A stretch of DNA of 64,000 nt from Anthopleura xanthogrammica (GCA_964019055.1 OZ025214.1:1302001-1366000), one strand, 5' to 3'. Counted from the first letter of the stretch, positions 29,641 through 43,965 are shown. Notes: generated by a model from the sequence alone, not told the origin. Program-made: numbers and translations.

Positions 29641-32600
29641 TTTGCATCCTTCATAAATAATGGATATTTTTTCAAGAGGTGTGAAAATGGTCCAAAACGA
29701 GTCAAAACCATGGGCTATAGTCCATGCTTTTTGCCTGAAAATGGCCAAAAATGACCTATTTTGCATCCTTCATAAATAATGGATATTTTTTCAGAGGTGT
29801 GAAAATTGTCCAAAACGAGTCAAAACCATGGGCTATAGCCCATGCTTTTGGCCTGAAAATGGCCAAAAATGACCTATTTTTCATCCTTCATAAATAATGG
29901 ATATCTCTTCAAAAGGTGTGAAAATGGTCCAAAACGATTCAAAACCGTGGGCTATAGCCCATGCTTTTTGCCTGAAAATGGCCAAAAATGACCTATTTTT
30001 CATCCTTCATAAATAATGGATATTTTTTCAGAGGTGTGAAAATGGTCCAAAACGAGTCAAAACCATGGGCTATAGCCCATGCTTTTGGCCTGAAAATGGC
30101 GAAAAATGACCTTTTTTGCATCCTTCATAAATAATGCATATTTTTTCAAAAGGTGTGAAAATGGTCCAAAACGAGTCAAAACCATGGGCTATAGCCCATG
30201 CTTTTGGCCTGAAAATGGCCAAAAATGACCTATTTTTCATCCTTCATAAATAATGCATATTTTTTCAGAGGTGTGAAAATGGTCCAAAACGAGTCAAAAC
30301 CATGGGCTATAGCCCATGCTTTTGGCCTGAAAATGGCCAAAAATGACCTTTTTTGCATCCTTCATAAATAATGCATATTTTTTCAAAAGGTGTGAAAATG
30401 GTCCAAAACGAGTCAAAACCATGGGCTATAGTCCATGCTTTTTGCCTGAAAATGGCCAAAAATGGCCTATTTTGCATCCTTCATAAATAATGGATATTTT
30501 TTCAAGAGTTGTGAAAATGGTCCAAAACGAGTCAAAACCATGGGCTATAGTCCATGCTTTTTGCCTGAAAATGGCCAAAAATGACCTATTTTTCATCCTT
30601 CATAAATAATGCATATTTTTTCAAAAGGTGTGAAAATGGTCCAAAACGAGTCAAAACCATGGGCTATAGCCCATGCTTTTTGCCTGAAAATGGCCAAAAA
30701 TGACCTATTTTTCATCCTTCATAAATAATGGTATTTTTTCAAGGTGTGAAAATGGTCCAAAACGAGTCAAAACCATGGGCTATAGCCCATGCTTTTGGCC
30801 TGAAAATGGCCAAAAATGACCTTTTTTCCATCCTTCATAAATAATGGATATTTTTTCAAGAGGTGTGAAAATGGTCCGAAACGAGTCAAAACCATGGGCT
30901 ATAGCCCATGCTTTTTGCCTGAAAATGGCCAAAAATGACCTTTTTTGCATCCTTCATAAATAATGCATATTTTTTCAAGAGGTGTGAAAATGGTCCAAAA
31001 CGAGTCAAAACAATGCGCTATAGTCCATGCTTTTTGCCTGAAAATGGCCAAAAATGACCTATTTTTCATCCTTCATAAATAATGGTATTTTTTCAAGGTG
31101 TGAAAATGGTCCAAAACGAGTCAAAACCATGGGCTATAGCCCATGCTTTTGGCCTGAAAATGGCCAAAAATGACCTTTTTTCCATCCTTCATAAATAATG
31201 GATATTTTTTCAAGAGGTGTGAAAATGGTCCGAAACGAGTCAAAACCATGGGCTATAGCCCATGCTTTTTGCCTGAAAATGGCCAAAAATGACCTTTTTT
31301 GCATCCTTCATAAATAATGCATATTTTTTCAAGAGGTGTGAAAATGGTCCAAAACGAGTCAAAACCATGCGCTATAGTCCATGCTTTTTGCCTGAAAATG
31401 GCCAAAAATGACCTATTTTGCATCCTTCATAAATAATGGTATTTTTTCAAGGTGTGAAAATGGTCCAAAACGAGTCAAAACCATGGGCTATAGCCCATGC
31501 TTTTGGCCTGAAAATGGCCAAAAATGACCTTTTTTCCATCCTTCATAAATAATGGATATTTTTTCAAGAGGTGTGAAAATGGTCCGAAACGAGTCAAAAC
31601 CATGGGCTATAGCCCATGCTTTTTGCCTGAAAATGGCCAAAAATGACCTTTTTTGCATCCTTCATAAATAATGCATATTTTTTCAAGAGGTGTGAAAATG
31701 GTCCAAAACGAGTCAAAACCATGCGCTATAGTCCATGCTTTTTGCCTGAAAATGGCCAAAAATGGCCTATTTTGCATCCTTCATAAATAATGGATATTTT
31801 TTCAAGAGGTGTGAAAATGGTCCAAAACGAGTCAAAACCATGGGCTATAGTCCATGCTTTTTGCCTGAAAATGGCCAAAAATGACCTATTTTGCATCCTT
31901 CATAAATAATGGATATTTTTTCAGAGGTGTGAAAATTGTCCAAAACGAGTCAAAACCATGGGCTATAGCCCATGCTTTTGGCCTGAAAATGGCCAAAAAT
32001 GACCTATTTTTCATCCTTCATAAATAATGGATATCTCTTCAAAAGGTGTGAAAATGGTCCAAAACGATTCAAAACCGTGGGCTATAGCCCATGCTTTTTG
32101 CCTGAAAATGGCCAAAAATGACCTATTTTTCATCCTTCATAAATAATGGATATTTTTTCAGAGGTGTGAAAATGGTCCAAAACGAGTCAAAACCATGGGC
32201 TATAGCCCATGCTTTTGGCCTGAAAATGGCGAAAAATGACCTTTTTTGCATCCTTCATAAATAATGCATATTTTTTCAAAAGGTGTGAAAATGGTCCAAA
32301 ACGAGTCAAAACCATGGGCTATAGCCCATGCTTTTGGCCTGAAAATGGCCAAAAATGACCTATTTTTCATCCTTCATAAATAATGCATATTTTTTCAGAG
32401 GTGTGAAAATGGTCCAAAACGAGTCAAAACCATGGGCTATAGCCCATGCTTTTGGCCTGAAAATGGCCAAAAATGACCTTTTTTGCATCCTTCATAAATA
32501 ATGCATATTTTTTCAAAAGGTGTGAAAATGGTCCAAAACGAGTCAAAACCATGGGCTATAGTCCATGCTTTTTGCCTGAAAATGGCCAAAAATGGCCTAT

Positions 32601-35000
32601 TTTGCATCCTTCATAAATAATGGATATTTTTTCAAGAGTTGTGAAAATGGTCCAAAACGAGTCAAAACCATGGGCTATAGTCCATGCTTTTTGCCTGAAA
32701 ATGGCCAAAAATGACCTATTTTTCATCCTTCATAAATAATGCATATTTTTTCAAAAGGTGTGAAAATGGTCCAAAACGAGTCAAAACCATGGGCTATAGC
32801 CCATGCTTTTTGCCTGAAAATGGCCAAAAATGACCTATTTTTCATCCTTCATAAATAATGGTATTTTTTCAAGGTGTGAAAATGGTCCAAAACGAGTCAA
32901 AACCATGGGCTATAGCCCATGCTTTTGGCCTGAAAATGGCCAAAAATGACCTTTTTTCCATCCTTCATAAATAATGGATATTTTTTCAAGAGGTGTGAAA
33001 ATGGTCCGAAACGAGTCAAAACCATGGGCTATAGCCCATGCTTTTTGCCTGAAAATGGCCAAAAATGACCTTTTTTGCATCCTTCATAAATAATGCATAT
33101 TTTTTCAAGAGGTGTGAAAATGGTCCAAAACGAGTCAAAACCATGCGCTATAGTCCATGCTTTTTGCCTGAAAATGGCCAAAAATGGCCTATTTTGCATC
33201 CTTCATAAATAATGGATATTTTTTCAAGAGGTGTGAAAATGGTCCAAAACGAGTCAAAACCATGGGCTATAGTCCATGCTTTTTGCCTGAAAATGGCCAA
33301 AAATGACCTATTTTGCATCCTTCATAAATAATGGATATTTTTTCAGAGGTGTGAAAATTGTCCAAAACGAGTCAAAACCATGGGCTATAGCCCATGCTTT
33401 TTGCCTGAAAATGGCCAAAAATGACCTATTTTTCATCCTTCATAAATAATGGATATCTCTTCAAAAGGTGTGAAAATGGTCCAAAACGATTCAAAACCGT
33501 GGGCTATAGCCCATGCTTTTTGCCTGAAAATGGCCAAAAATGACCTATTTTTCATCCTTCATAAATAATGGATATTTTTTCAGAGGTGTGAAAATGGTCC
33601 AAAACGAGTCAAAACCATGGGCTATAGCCCATGCTTTTGGCCTGAAAATGGCGAAAAATGACCTTTTTTGCATCCTTCATAAATAATGCATATTTTTTCA
33701 AAAGGTGTGAAAATGGTCCAAAACGAGTCAAAACCATGGGCTATAGCCCATGCTTTTGGCCTGAAAATGGCCAAAAATGACCTATTTTTCATCCTTCATA
33801 AATAATGGATATCTCTTCAAAAGGTGTGAAAATGGTCCAAAACGATTCAAAACCATGGGCTATAGCCCATGCTTTTTGCCTTGAAATGGCCAAAAATGGC
33901 CTATTTTTCATCCTTCATAAATAATGCATATTTTTCAGAGGTGTGAAAATGGTCCAAAACGAGTCAAAACCATGGGCTATAGCCCATGCTTTTTGCCTGA
34001 AAATGGCCAAAAATGACCTATTTTTCATCCTTCATAAATAATGGATATTTTTTCAGAGGTGTGAAAATGGTCCAAAACGAGTCAAAACCATGGGCTATAG
34101 CCCATGCTTTTGGCCTGAAAATGGCCAAAAATGACCTATTTTTCATCCTTCATAAATAATGCATATTTTTTCAAAAGGTGTGAAAATGGTCCAAAACGAG
34201 TCAAAACCATGGGCTATAGCCCATGCTTTTTGCCTGAAAATGGCCAAAAATGACCTATTTTTCATCCTTCATAAATAATGGTATTTTTTCAAGGTGTGAA
34301 AATGGTCCAAAACGAGTCAAAACCATGGGCTATAGCCCATGCTTTTGGCCTGAAAATGGCCAAAAATGACCTTTTTTCCATCCTTCATAAATAATGGATA
34401 TTTTTTCAAGAGGTGTGAAAATGGTCCGAAACGAGTCAAAACCATGGGCTATAGCCCATGCTTTTTGCCTGAAAATGGCCAAAAATGACCTTTTTTGCAT
34501 CCTTCATAAATAATGCATATTTTTTCAAGAGGTGTGAAAATGGTCCAAAACGAGTCAAAACCATGGGCTATAGTCCATGCTTTTTGCCTGAAAATGGCCA
34601 AAAATGGCCTATTTTGCATCCTTCATAAATAATGGATATTTTTTCAAGAGGTGTGAAAATGGTCCAAAACGAGTCAAAACCATGGGCTATAGTCCATGCT
34701 TTTTGCCTGAAAATGGCCAAAAATGACCTATTTTGCATCCTTCATAAATAATGGATATTTTTTCAGAGGTGTGAAAATTGTCCAAAACGAGTCAAAACCA
34801 TGGGCTATAGCCCATGCTTTTGGCCTGAAAATGGCCAAAAATGACCTATTTTTCATCCTTCATAAATAATGGATATCTCTTCAAAAGGTGTGAAAATGGT
34901 CCAAAACGATTCAAAACCGTGGGCTATAGCCCATGCTTTTTGCCTTGAAATGGCCAAAAATGGCCTATTTTTCATCCTTCATAAATAATGCATATTTTTT
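29641..35000. repeat. Higher-order repeat of 12 monomers (about 1,420 bp)
   Basis: Diagnostic variants recur with long spacing. The GGTATTTTTTCAAGG variant occurs near 29309, 30730, 32859 and 34279, about 1,420 bases apart or multiples, with two extra copies near 31082 and 31437 (about 355 apart). The ATATCTCTTC variant sits at 29903, 32033, 33455 and 34875, spaced 2130, 1422 and 1420. The extra 710 bases in the first interval equal two 355-bp three-mers, so a three-mer amplified inside one twelve-mer. Confidence 0.85.
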
Positions 35001-38000
35001 CAAAAGGTGTGAAAATGGTCCAAAACGAGTCAAAACCATGGGCTATAGCCCATGCTTTTGGCCTGAAAATGGCCAAAAATGACCTATTTTTCATCCTTCA
35101 TAAATAATGGATATCTCTTCAAAAGGTGTGAAAATGGTCCAAAACGATTCAAAACCATGGGCTATAGCCCATGCTTTTTGCCTTGAAATGGCCAAAAATG
35201 GCCTATTTTTCATCCTTCATAAATAATGCATATTTTTCAGAGGTGTGAAAATGGTCCAAAACGAGTCAAAACCATGGGCTATAGCCCATGCTTTTTGCCT
35301 GAAAATGGCCAAAAATGACCTATTTTTCATCCTTCATAAATAATGGATATTTTTTCAGAGGTGTGAAAATGGTCCAAAACGAGTCAAAACCATGGGCTAT
35401 AGCCCATGCTTTTGGCCTGAAAATGGCCAAAAATGACCTTTTTTGCATCCTTCATAAATAATGCATATTTTTTCAAAAGGTGTGAAAATGGTCCAAAACG
35501 AGTCAAAACCATGGGCTATAGCCCATGCTTTTGGCCTGAAAATGGCCAAAAATGACCTATTTTTCATCCTTCATAAATAATGGATATCTCTTCAAAAGGT
35601 GTGAAAATGGTCCAAAACGATTCAAAACCATGGGCTATAGCCCATGCTTTTTGCCTTGAAATGGCCAAAAATGGCCTATTTTTCATCCTTCATAAATAAT
35701 GCATATTTTTCAGAGGTGTGAAAATGGTCCAAAACGAGTCAAAACCATGGGCTATAGCCCATGCTTTTTGCCTGAAAATGGCCAAAAATGACCTATTTTT
35801 CATCCTTCATAAATAATGGATATTTTTTCAGAGGTGTGAAAATGGTCCAAAACGAGTCAAAACCATGGGCTATAGCCCATGCTTTTGGCCTGAAAATGGC
35901 CAAAAATGACCTTTTTTGCATCCTTCATAAATAATGCATATTTTTTCAAAAGGTGTGAAAATGGTCCAAAACGAGTCAAAACCATGGGCTATAGCCCATG
36001 CTTTTGGCCTGAAAATGGCCAAAAATGACCTATTTTTCATCCTTCATAAATAATGGATATCTCTTCAAAAGGTGTGAAAATGGTCCAAAACGAGTCAAAA
36101 CCATGGGCTATAGCCCATGCTTTTTGCCTTGAAATGGCCAAAAATGGCCTATTTTTCATCCTTCATAAATAATGCATATTTTTCAGAGGTGTGAAAATGG
36201 TCCAAAACGAGTCAAAACCATGGGCTATAGCCCATGCTTTTTGCCTGAAAATGGCCAAAAATGACCTATTTTTCATCCTTCATAAATAATGGATATTTTT
36301 TCAGAGGTGTGAAAATGGTCCAAAACGAGTCAAAACCATGGGCTATAGCCCATGCTTTTGGCCTGAAAATGGCGAAAAATGACCTTTTTTGCATCCTTCA
36401 TAAATAATGCATATTTTTTCAAAAGGTGTGAAAATGGTCCAAAACGAGTCAAAACCATGGGCTATAGCCCATGCTTTTGGCCTGAAAATGGCCAAAAATG
36501 ACCTATTTTTCATCCTTCATAAATAATGGATATCTCTTCAAAAGGTGTGAAAATGGTCCAAAACGATTCAAAACCATGGGCTATAGCCCATGCTTTTTGC
36601 CTTGAAATGGCCAAAAATGGCCTATTTTTCATCCTTCATAAATAATGCATATTTTTCAGAGGTGTGAAAATGGTCCAAAACGAGTCAAAACCATGGGCTA
36701 TAGCCCATGCTTTTTGCCTGAAAATGGCCAAAAATGACCTATTTTTCATCCTTCATAAATAATGGATATTTTTTCAGAGGTGTGAAAATGGTCCAAAACG
36801 AGTCAAAACCATGGGCTATAGCCCATGCTTTTGGCCTGAAAATGGCGAAAAATGACCTTTTTTGCATCCTTCATAAATAATGCATATTTTTTCAAAAGGT
36901 GTGAAAATGGTCCAAAACGAGTCAAAACCATGGGCTATAGCCCATGCTTTTGGCCTGAAAATGGCCAAAAATGACCTATTTTTCATCCTTCATAAATAAT
37001 GGATATCTCTTCAAAAGGTGTGAAAATGGTCCAAAACGAGTCAAAACCATGGGCTATAGCCCATGCTTTTTGCCTTGAAATGGCCAAAAATGGCCTATTT
37101 TTCATCCTTCATAAATAATGCATATTTTTCAGAGGTGTGAAAATGGTCCAAAACGAGTCAAAACCATGGGCTATAGCCCATGCTTTTTGCCTGAAAATGG
37201 CCAAAAATGACCTATTTTTCATCCTTCATAAATAATGGATATTTTTTCAGAGGTGTGAAAATGGTCCAAAACGAGTCAAAACCATGGGCTATAGCCCATG
37301 CTTTTGGCCTGAAAATGGCGAAAAATGACCTTTTTTGCATCCTTCATAAATAATGCATATTTTTTCAAAAGGTGTGAAAATGGTCCAAAACGAGTCAAAA
37401 CCATGGGCTATAGCCCATGCTTTTGGCCTGAAAATGGCCAAAAATGACCTATTTTTCATCCTTCATAAATAATGGATATCTCTTCAAAAGGTGTGAAAAT
37501 GGTCCAAAACGAGTCAAAACCATGGGCTATAGCCCATGCTTTTTGCCTTGAAATGGCCAAAAATGGCCTATTTTTCATCCTTCATAAATAATGCATATTT
37601 TTCAGAGGTGTGAAAATGGTCCAAAACGAGTCAAAACCATGGGCTATAGCCCATGCTTTTTGCCTGAAAATGGCCAAAAATGACCTATTTTTCATCCTTC
37701 ATAAATAATGGATATTTTTTCAGAGGTGTGAAAATGGTCCAAAACGAGTCAAAACCATGGGCTATAGCCCATGCTTTTGGCCTGAAAATGGCGAAAAATG
37801 ACCTTTTTTGCATCCTTCATAAATAATGCATATTTTTTCAAAAGGTGTGAAAATGGTCCAAAACGAGTCAAAACCATGGGCTATAGCCCATGCTTTTGGC
37901 CTGAAAATGGCCAAAAATGACCTATTTTTCATCCTTCATAAATAATGGATATCTCTTCAAAAGGTGTGAAAATGGTCCAAAACGAGTCAAAACCATGGGC

Positions 38001-40430
38001 TATAGCCCATGCTTTTTGCCTTGAAATGGCCAAAAATGGCCTATTTTTCATCCTTCATAAATAATGCATATTTTTCAGAGGTGTGAAAATGGTCCAAAAC
38101 GAGTCAAAACCATGGGCTATAGCCCATGCTTTTTGCCTGAAAATGGCCAAAAATGACCTATTTTTCATCCTTCATAAATAATGGATATTTTTTCAGAGGT
38201 GTGAAAATGGTCCAAAACGAGTCAAAACCATGGGCTATAGCCCATGCTTTTGGCCTGAAAATGGCGAAAAATGACCTTTTTTGCATCCTTCATAAATAAT
38301 GCATATTTTTTCAAAAGGTGTGAAAATGGTCCAAAACGAGTCAAAACCATGGGCTATAGCCCATGCTTTTGGCCTGAAAATGGCCAAAAATGACCTATTT
38401 TTCATCCTTCATAAATAATGGATATCTCTTCAAAAGGTGTGAAAATGGTCCAAAACGAGTCAAAACCATGGGCTATAGCCCATGCTTTTTGCCTTGAAAT
38501 GGCCAAAAATGGCCTATTTTTCATCCTTCATAAATAATGCATATTTTTCAGAGGTGTGAAAATGGTCCAAAACGAGTCAAAACCATGGGCTATAGCCCAT
38601 GCTTTTTGCCTGAAAATGGCCAAAAATGACCTATTTTTCATCCTTCATAAATAATGGATATTTTTTCAGAGGTGTGAAAATGGTCCAAAACGAGTCAAAA
38701 CCATGGGCTATAGCCCATGCTTTTGGCCTGAAAATGGCGAAAAATGACCTTTTTTGCATCCTTCATAAATAATGCATATTTTTTCAAAAGGTGTGAAAAT
38801 GGTCCAAAACGAGTCAAAACCATGGGCTATAGCCCATGCTTTTGGCCTGAAAATGGCCAAAAATGACCTATTTTTCATCCTTCATAAATAATGGATATCT
38901 CTTCAAAAGGTGTGAAAATGGTCCAAAACGAGTCAAAACCATGGGCTATAGCCCATGCTTTTTGCCTTGAAATGGCCAAAAATGGCCTATTTTTCATCCT
39001 TCATAAATAATGCATATTTTTCAGAGGTGTGAAAATGGTCCAAAACGAGTCAAAACCATGGGCTATAGCCCATGCTTTTTGCCTGAAAATGGCCAAAAAT
39101 GACCTATTTTTCATCCTTCATAAATAATGGATATTTTTTCAGAGGTGTGAAAATGGTCCAAAACGAGTCAAAACCATGGGCTATAGCCCATGCTTTTGGC
39201 CTGAAAATGGCGAAAAATGACCTTTTTTGCATCCTTCATAAATAATGCATATTTTTTCAAAAGGTGTGAAAATGGTCCAAAACGAGTCAAAACCATGGGC
39301 TATAGCCCATGCTTTTGGCCTGAAAATGGCCAAAAATGACCTATTTTTCATCCTTCATAAATAATGGATATCTCTTCAAAAGGTGTGAAAATGGTCCAAA
39401 ACGAGTCAAAACCATGGGCTATAGCCCATGCTTTTTGCCTTGAAATGGCCAAAAATGGCCTATTTTTCATCCTTCATAAATAATGCATATTTTTCAGAGG
39501 TGTGAAAATGGTCCAAAACGAGTCAAAACCATGGGCTATAGCCCATGCTTTTTGCCTGAAAATGGCCAAAAATGACCTATTTTTCATCCTTCATAAATAA
39601 TGGATATTTTTTCAGAGGTGTGAAAATGGTCCAAAACGAGTCAAAACCATGGGCTATAGCCCATGCTTTTGGCCTGAAAATGGCGAAAAATGACCTTTTT
39701 TGCATCCTTCATAAATAATGCATATTTTTTCAAAAGGTGTGAAAATGGTCCAAAACGAGTCAAAACCATGGGCTATAGCCCATGCTTTTGGCCTGAAAAT
39801 GGCCAAAAATGACCTATTTTTCATCCTTCATAAATAATGGATATCTCTTCAAAAGGTGTGAAAATGGTCCAAAACGAGTCAAAACCATGGGCTATAGCCC
39901 ATGCTTTTTGCCTTGAAATGGCCAAAAATGGCCTATTTTTCATCCTTCATAAATAATGCATATTTTTCAGAGGTGTGAAAATGGTCCAAAACGAGTCAAA
40001 ACCATGGGCTATAGCCCATGCTTTTTGCCTGAAAATGGCCAAAAATGACCTATTTTTCATCCTTCATAAATAATGGATATTTTTTCAGAGGTGTGAAAAT
40101 GGTCCAAAACGAGTCAAAACCATGGGCTATAGCCCATGCTTTTGGCCTGAAAATGGCGAAAAATGACCTTTTTTGCATCCTTCATAAATAATGCATATTT
40201 TTTCAAAAGGTGTGAAAATGGTCCAAAACGAGTCAAAACCATGGGCTATAGCCCATGCTTTTGGCCTGAAAATGGCCAAAAATGACCTATTTTTCATCCT
40301 TCATAAATAATGGATATCTCTTCAAAAGGTGTGAAAATGGTCCAAAACGATTCAAAACCATGGGCTATAGCCCATGCTTTTTGCCTTGAAATGGCCAAAA
40401 ATGGCCTATTTTTCATCCTTCATAAATAAT
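34875..40430. repeat. Higher-order repeat of 4 monomers, exactly 473 bp, about 12 copies
   Basis: The ATATCTCTTC variant falls at 35113, 35586, 36059, 36532, 37005, 37478, 37951, 38424, 38897, 39370, 39843 and 40316, every interval exactly 473 bases. Within a unit the monomers carry distinct markers: ATATCTCTTC, GCCTTGAAATGG, ATATTTTTCAGAGG and TTTTGCATCC. Copies differ only by rare substitutions (GATTC or GAGTC; GGCGAAAAATG or GGCCAAAAATG), so homogenisation is recent. Confidence 0.95.
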
Positions 40431-43400
40431 GCATATTTTTCAGAGGTGTGAAAATGGTCCAAAACGAGTCAAAACCATGGGCTATAGCCCATGCTTTTTG
40501 CCTGAAAATGGCCAAAAATGACCTATTTTTCATCCTTCATAAATAATGGATATTTTTTCAGAGGTGTGAAAATGGTCCAAAACGAGTCAAAACCATGGGC
40601 TATAGCCCATGCTTTTGGCCTGAAAATGGCCAAAAATGACCTTTTTTGCATCCTTCATAAATAATGCATATTTTTTCAAAAGGTGTGAAAATGGTCCAAA
40701 ACGAGTCAAAACCATGGGCTATAGTCCATGCTTTTTCCCTGAAAATGGCCAAAAATGGCCTATTTTGCATCCTTCATAAATAATGGATATTTTTTCAAGA
40801 GTTGTGAAAATGGTCCAAAACGAGTCAAAACCATGGGCTATAGTCCATGCTTTTTGCCTGAAAATGGCCAAAAATGACCTATTTTTCATCCTTCATAAAT
40901 AATGCATATTTTTTCAAAAGGTGTGAAAATGGTCCAAAACGAGTCAAAACCATGGGCTATAGCCCATGCTTTTTGCCTGAAAATGGCCAAAAATGACCTA
41001 TTTTTCATCCTTCATAAATAATGGTATTTTTTCAAGGTGTGAAAATGGTCCAAAACGAGTCAAAACCATGGGCTATAGCCCATGCTTTTGGCCTGAAAAT
41101 GGCCAAAAATGACCTTTTTTCCATCCTTCATAAATAATGGATATTTTTTCAAGAGGTGTGAAAATGGTCCGAAACGAGTCAAAACCATGGGCTATAGCCC
41201 ATGCTTTTTGCCTGAAAATGGCCAAAAATGACCTTTTTTGCATCCTTCATAAATAATGGATATTTTTTCAAGAGTTGTGAAAATGGTCCAAAACGAGTCA
41301 AAACCATGGGCTATAGTCCATGCTTTTTGCCTGAAAATGGCCAAAAATGACCTATTTTTCATCCTTCATAAATAATGCATATTTTTTCAAAAGGTGTGAA
41401 AATGGTCCAAAACGAGTCAAAACCATGGGCTATAGCCCATGCTTTTTGCCTGAAAATGGCCAAAAATGACCTATTTTTCATCCTTCATAAATAATGGTAT
41501 TTTTTCAAGGTGTGAAAATGGTCCAAAACGAGTCAAAACCATGGGCTATAGCCCATGCTTTTGGCCTGAAAATGGCCAAAAATGACCTTTTTTCCATCCT
41601 TCATAAATAATGGATATTTTTTCAAGAGGTGTGAAAATGGTCCGAAACGAGTCAAAACCATGGGCTATAGCCCATGCTTTTTGCCTGAAAATGGCCAAAA
41701 ATGACCTTTTTTGCATCCTTCATAAATAATGCATATTTTTTCAAGAGGTGTGAAAATGGTCCAAAACGAGTCAAAACCATGGGCTATAGTCCATGCTTTT
41801 TCCCTGAAAATGGCCAAAAATGGCCTATTTTGCATCCTTCATAAATAATGCATATTTTTTCAGAGGTGTGAAAATGGTCCAAAACGAGTCAAAACCATGG
41901 GCTATAGTCCATGCTTTTTGCCTGAAAATGGCCAAAAATGACCTTTTTTCCATCCTTCATAAATAATGGATATTTTTTCAAGAGGTGTGAAAATGGTCCG
42001 AAACGAGTCAAAACCATGGGCTATAGCCCATGCTTTTTGCCTGAAAATGGCCAAAAATGACCTTTTTTGCATCCTTCATAAATAATGGATATTTTTTCAA
42101 GAGTTGTGAAAATGGTCCAAAACGAGTCAAAACCATGGGCTATAGTCCATGCTTTTTGCCTGAAAATGGCCAAAAATGACCTATTTTTCATCCTTCATAA
42201 ATAATGCATATTTTTTCAAAAGGTGTGAAAATGGTCCAAAACGAGTCAAAACCATGGGCTATAGCCCATGCTTTTTGCCTGAAAATGGCCAAAAATGACC
42301 TATTTTTCATCCTTCATAAATAATGGTATTTTTTCAAGGTGTGAAAATGGTCCAAAACGAGTCAAAACCATGGGCTATAGCCCATGCTTTTGGCCTGAAA
42401 ATGGCCAAAAATGACCTTTTTTCCATCCTTCATAAATAATGGATATTTTTTCAAGAGGTGTGAAAATGGTCCGAAACGAGTCAAAACCATGGGCTATAGC
42501 CCATGCTTTTTGCCTGAAAATGGCCAAAAATGACCTTTTTTGCATCCTTCATAAATAATGCATATTTTTTCAAGAGGTGTGAAAATGGTCCAAAACGAGT
42601 CAAAACCATGGGCTATAGTCCATGCTTTTTCCCTGAAAATGGCCAAAAATGGCCTATTTTGCATCCTTCATAAATAATGGATATTTTTTCAGAGGTGTGA
42701 AAATGGTCCAAAACGAGTCAAAACCATGGGCTATAGTCCATGCTTTTTGCCTGAAAATGGCCAAAAATGACCTATTTTGCATCCTTCATAAATAATGGTA
42801 TTTTTTCAAGGTGTGAAAATGGTCCAAAACGAGTCAAAACCATGGGCTATAGCCCATGCTTTTGGCCTGAAAATGGCCAAAAATGACCTTTTTTCCATCC
42901 TTCATAAATAATGGATATTTTTTCAAGAGGTGTGAAAATGGTCCGAAACGAGTCAAAACCATGGGCTATAGCCCATGCTTTTTGCCTGAAAATGGCCAAA
43001 AATGACCTTTTTTGCATCCTTCATAAATAATGCATATTTTTTCAAAAGGTGTGAAAATGGTCCAAAACGAGTCAAAACCATGCGCTATAGTCCATGCTTT
43101 TTGCCTGAAAATGGCCAAAAATGGCCTATTTTGCATCCTTCATAAATAATGGATATTTTTTCAGAGGTGTGAAAATGGTCCAAAACGAGTCAAAACCATG
43201 GGCTATAGTCCATGCTTTTTGCCTGAAAATGGCCAAAAATGGCCTATTTTGCATCCTTCATAAATAATGCATATTTTTTCAAAAGGTGTGAAAATGGTCC
43301 AAAACGAGTCAAAACCATGGGCTATAAATATAGTCCATGCTTTTTGCCTGAAAATGGCCAAAAATGGCCTATTTTGCATCCTTCATAAATAATGCATATT

Positions 43401-43965
43401 TTTTCAAGAGGTGTGAAAATGGTCCAAAACGAGTCAAAACCATGGGCTATAGTCCATGCTTTTTGCCTGAAAATGGCCAAAAATGACCTATTTTTCATCC
43501 TTCATAAATAATGCATATTTTTTCAAGAGGTGTGAAAATGGTCCAAAACGAGTCAAAACCATGGGCTATAGCCCATGCTTTTTGCCTTGAAATGGCCAAA
43601 AATGACCTATTTTGCATCCTTCATAAATAATGGATATTTTTTCAGAGGTGTGAAAATGGTCCAAAACGAGTCAAAACCATGGGCTATAGTCCATGCTTTT
43701 GGCCTGAAAATGGCCAAAAATGACCTATTTTGCATCCTTCATAAATAATGGATATTTTTTCAGAGGGGTGAAAATGGTCCAAAACGAGTCAAAACCATGG
43801 GCTATAGTCCATGCCTTTTGCCTGAAAATGGCCAAAAATGACCTATTTTCCATGCTTCATAAAAAATGGATTTCAATGGATTTGAAATTTTTTTCAAGAG
43901 GTGTGAAAATGGTCCAAAACGATTCAAAACCAAAACCAAAACGTAATTCAAGGATTTTTTAAGGA

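Larger units (their letters stand above)
28190..43965. repeat. Satellite array, about 118-bp monomer, about 133 copies
   Basis: Each monomer runs CATCCTTCATAAATAATGG, ATATTTTTTCA, GGTGTGAAAATGGTCC, AAAACGAGTCAAAACC, CATGGGCTATAGCCCATG, CTTTTTGCCTG, AAAATGGCCAAAAATGACC. Lengths vary by one to four bases through small indels after TTTTTTCA. Most monomers carry the perfect 18-bp palindrome; a sub-class has TAGTCCATG or CATGCGC instead. Reading frames do not persist because the unit is not a multiple of three. Both edges are degenerate (TACTTCATAAATAATGG at the left; a CAAAACCAAAACCAAAACG tail at the right). The array sits between the convergent genes SEC23IP and PRADC1. Confidence 0.98.

Noticed and set aside
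43720..43962. 80-aa frame at the right edge of the satellite
   Set aside because: It spans two degenerate monomers; the same frame is broken by stops in the other monomers, and the monomer length is not a multiple of three.
28190..43965. CRISPR array
   Set aside because: Regular palindromic units suggested it at first, but the spacers are as repetitive as the repeats, the unit is about 118 bp, and the setting is a eukaryotic intron-rich genome.
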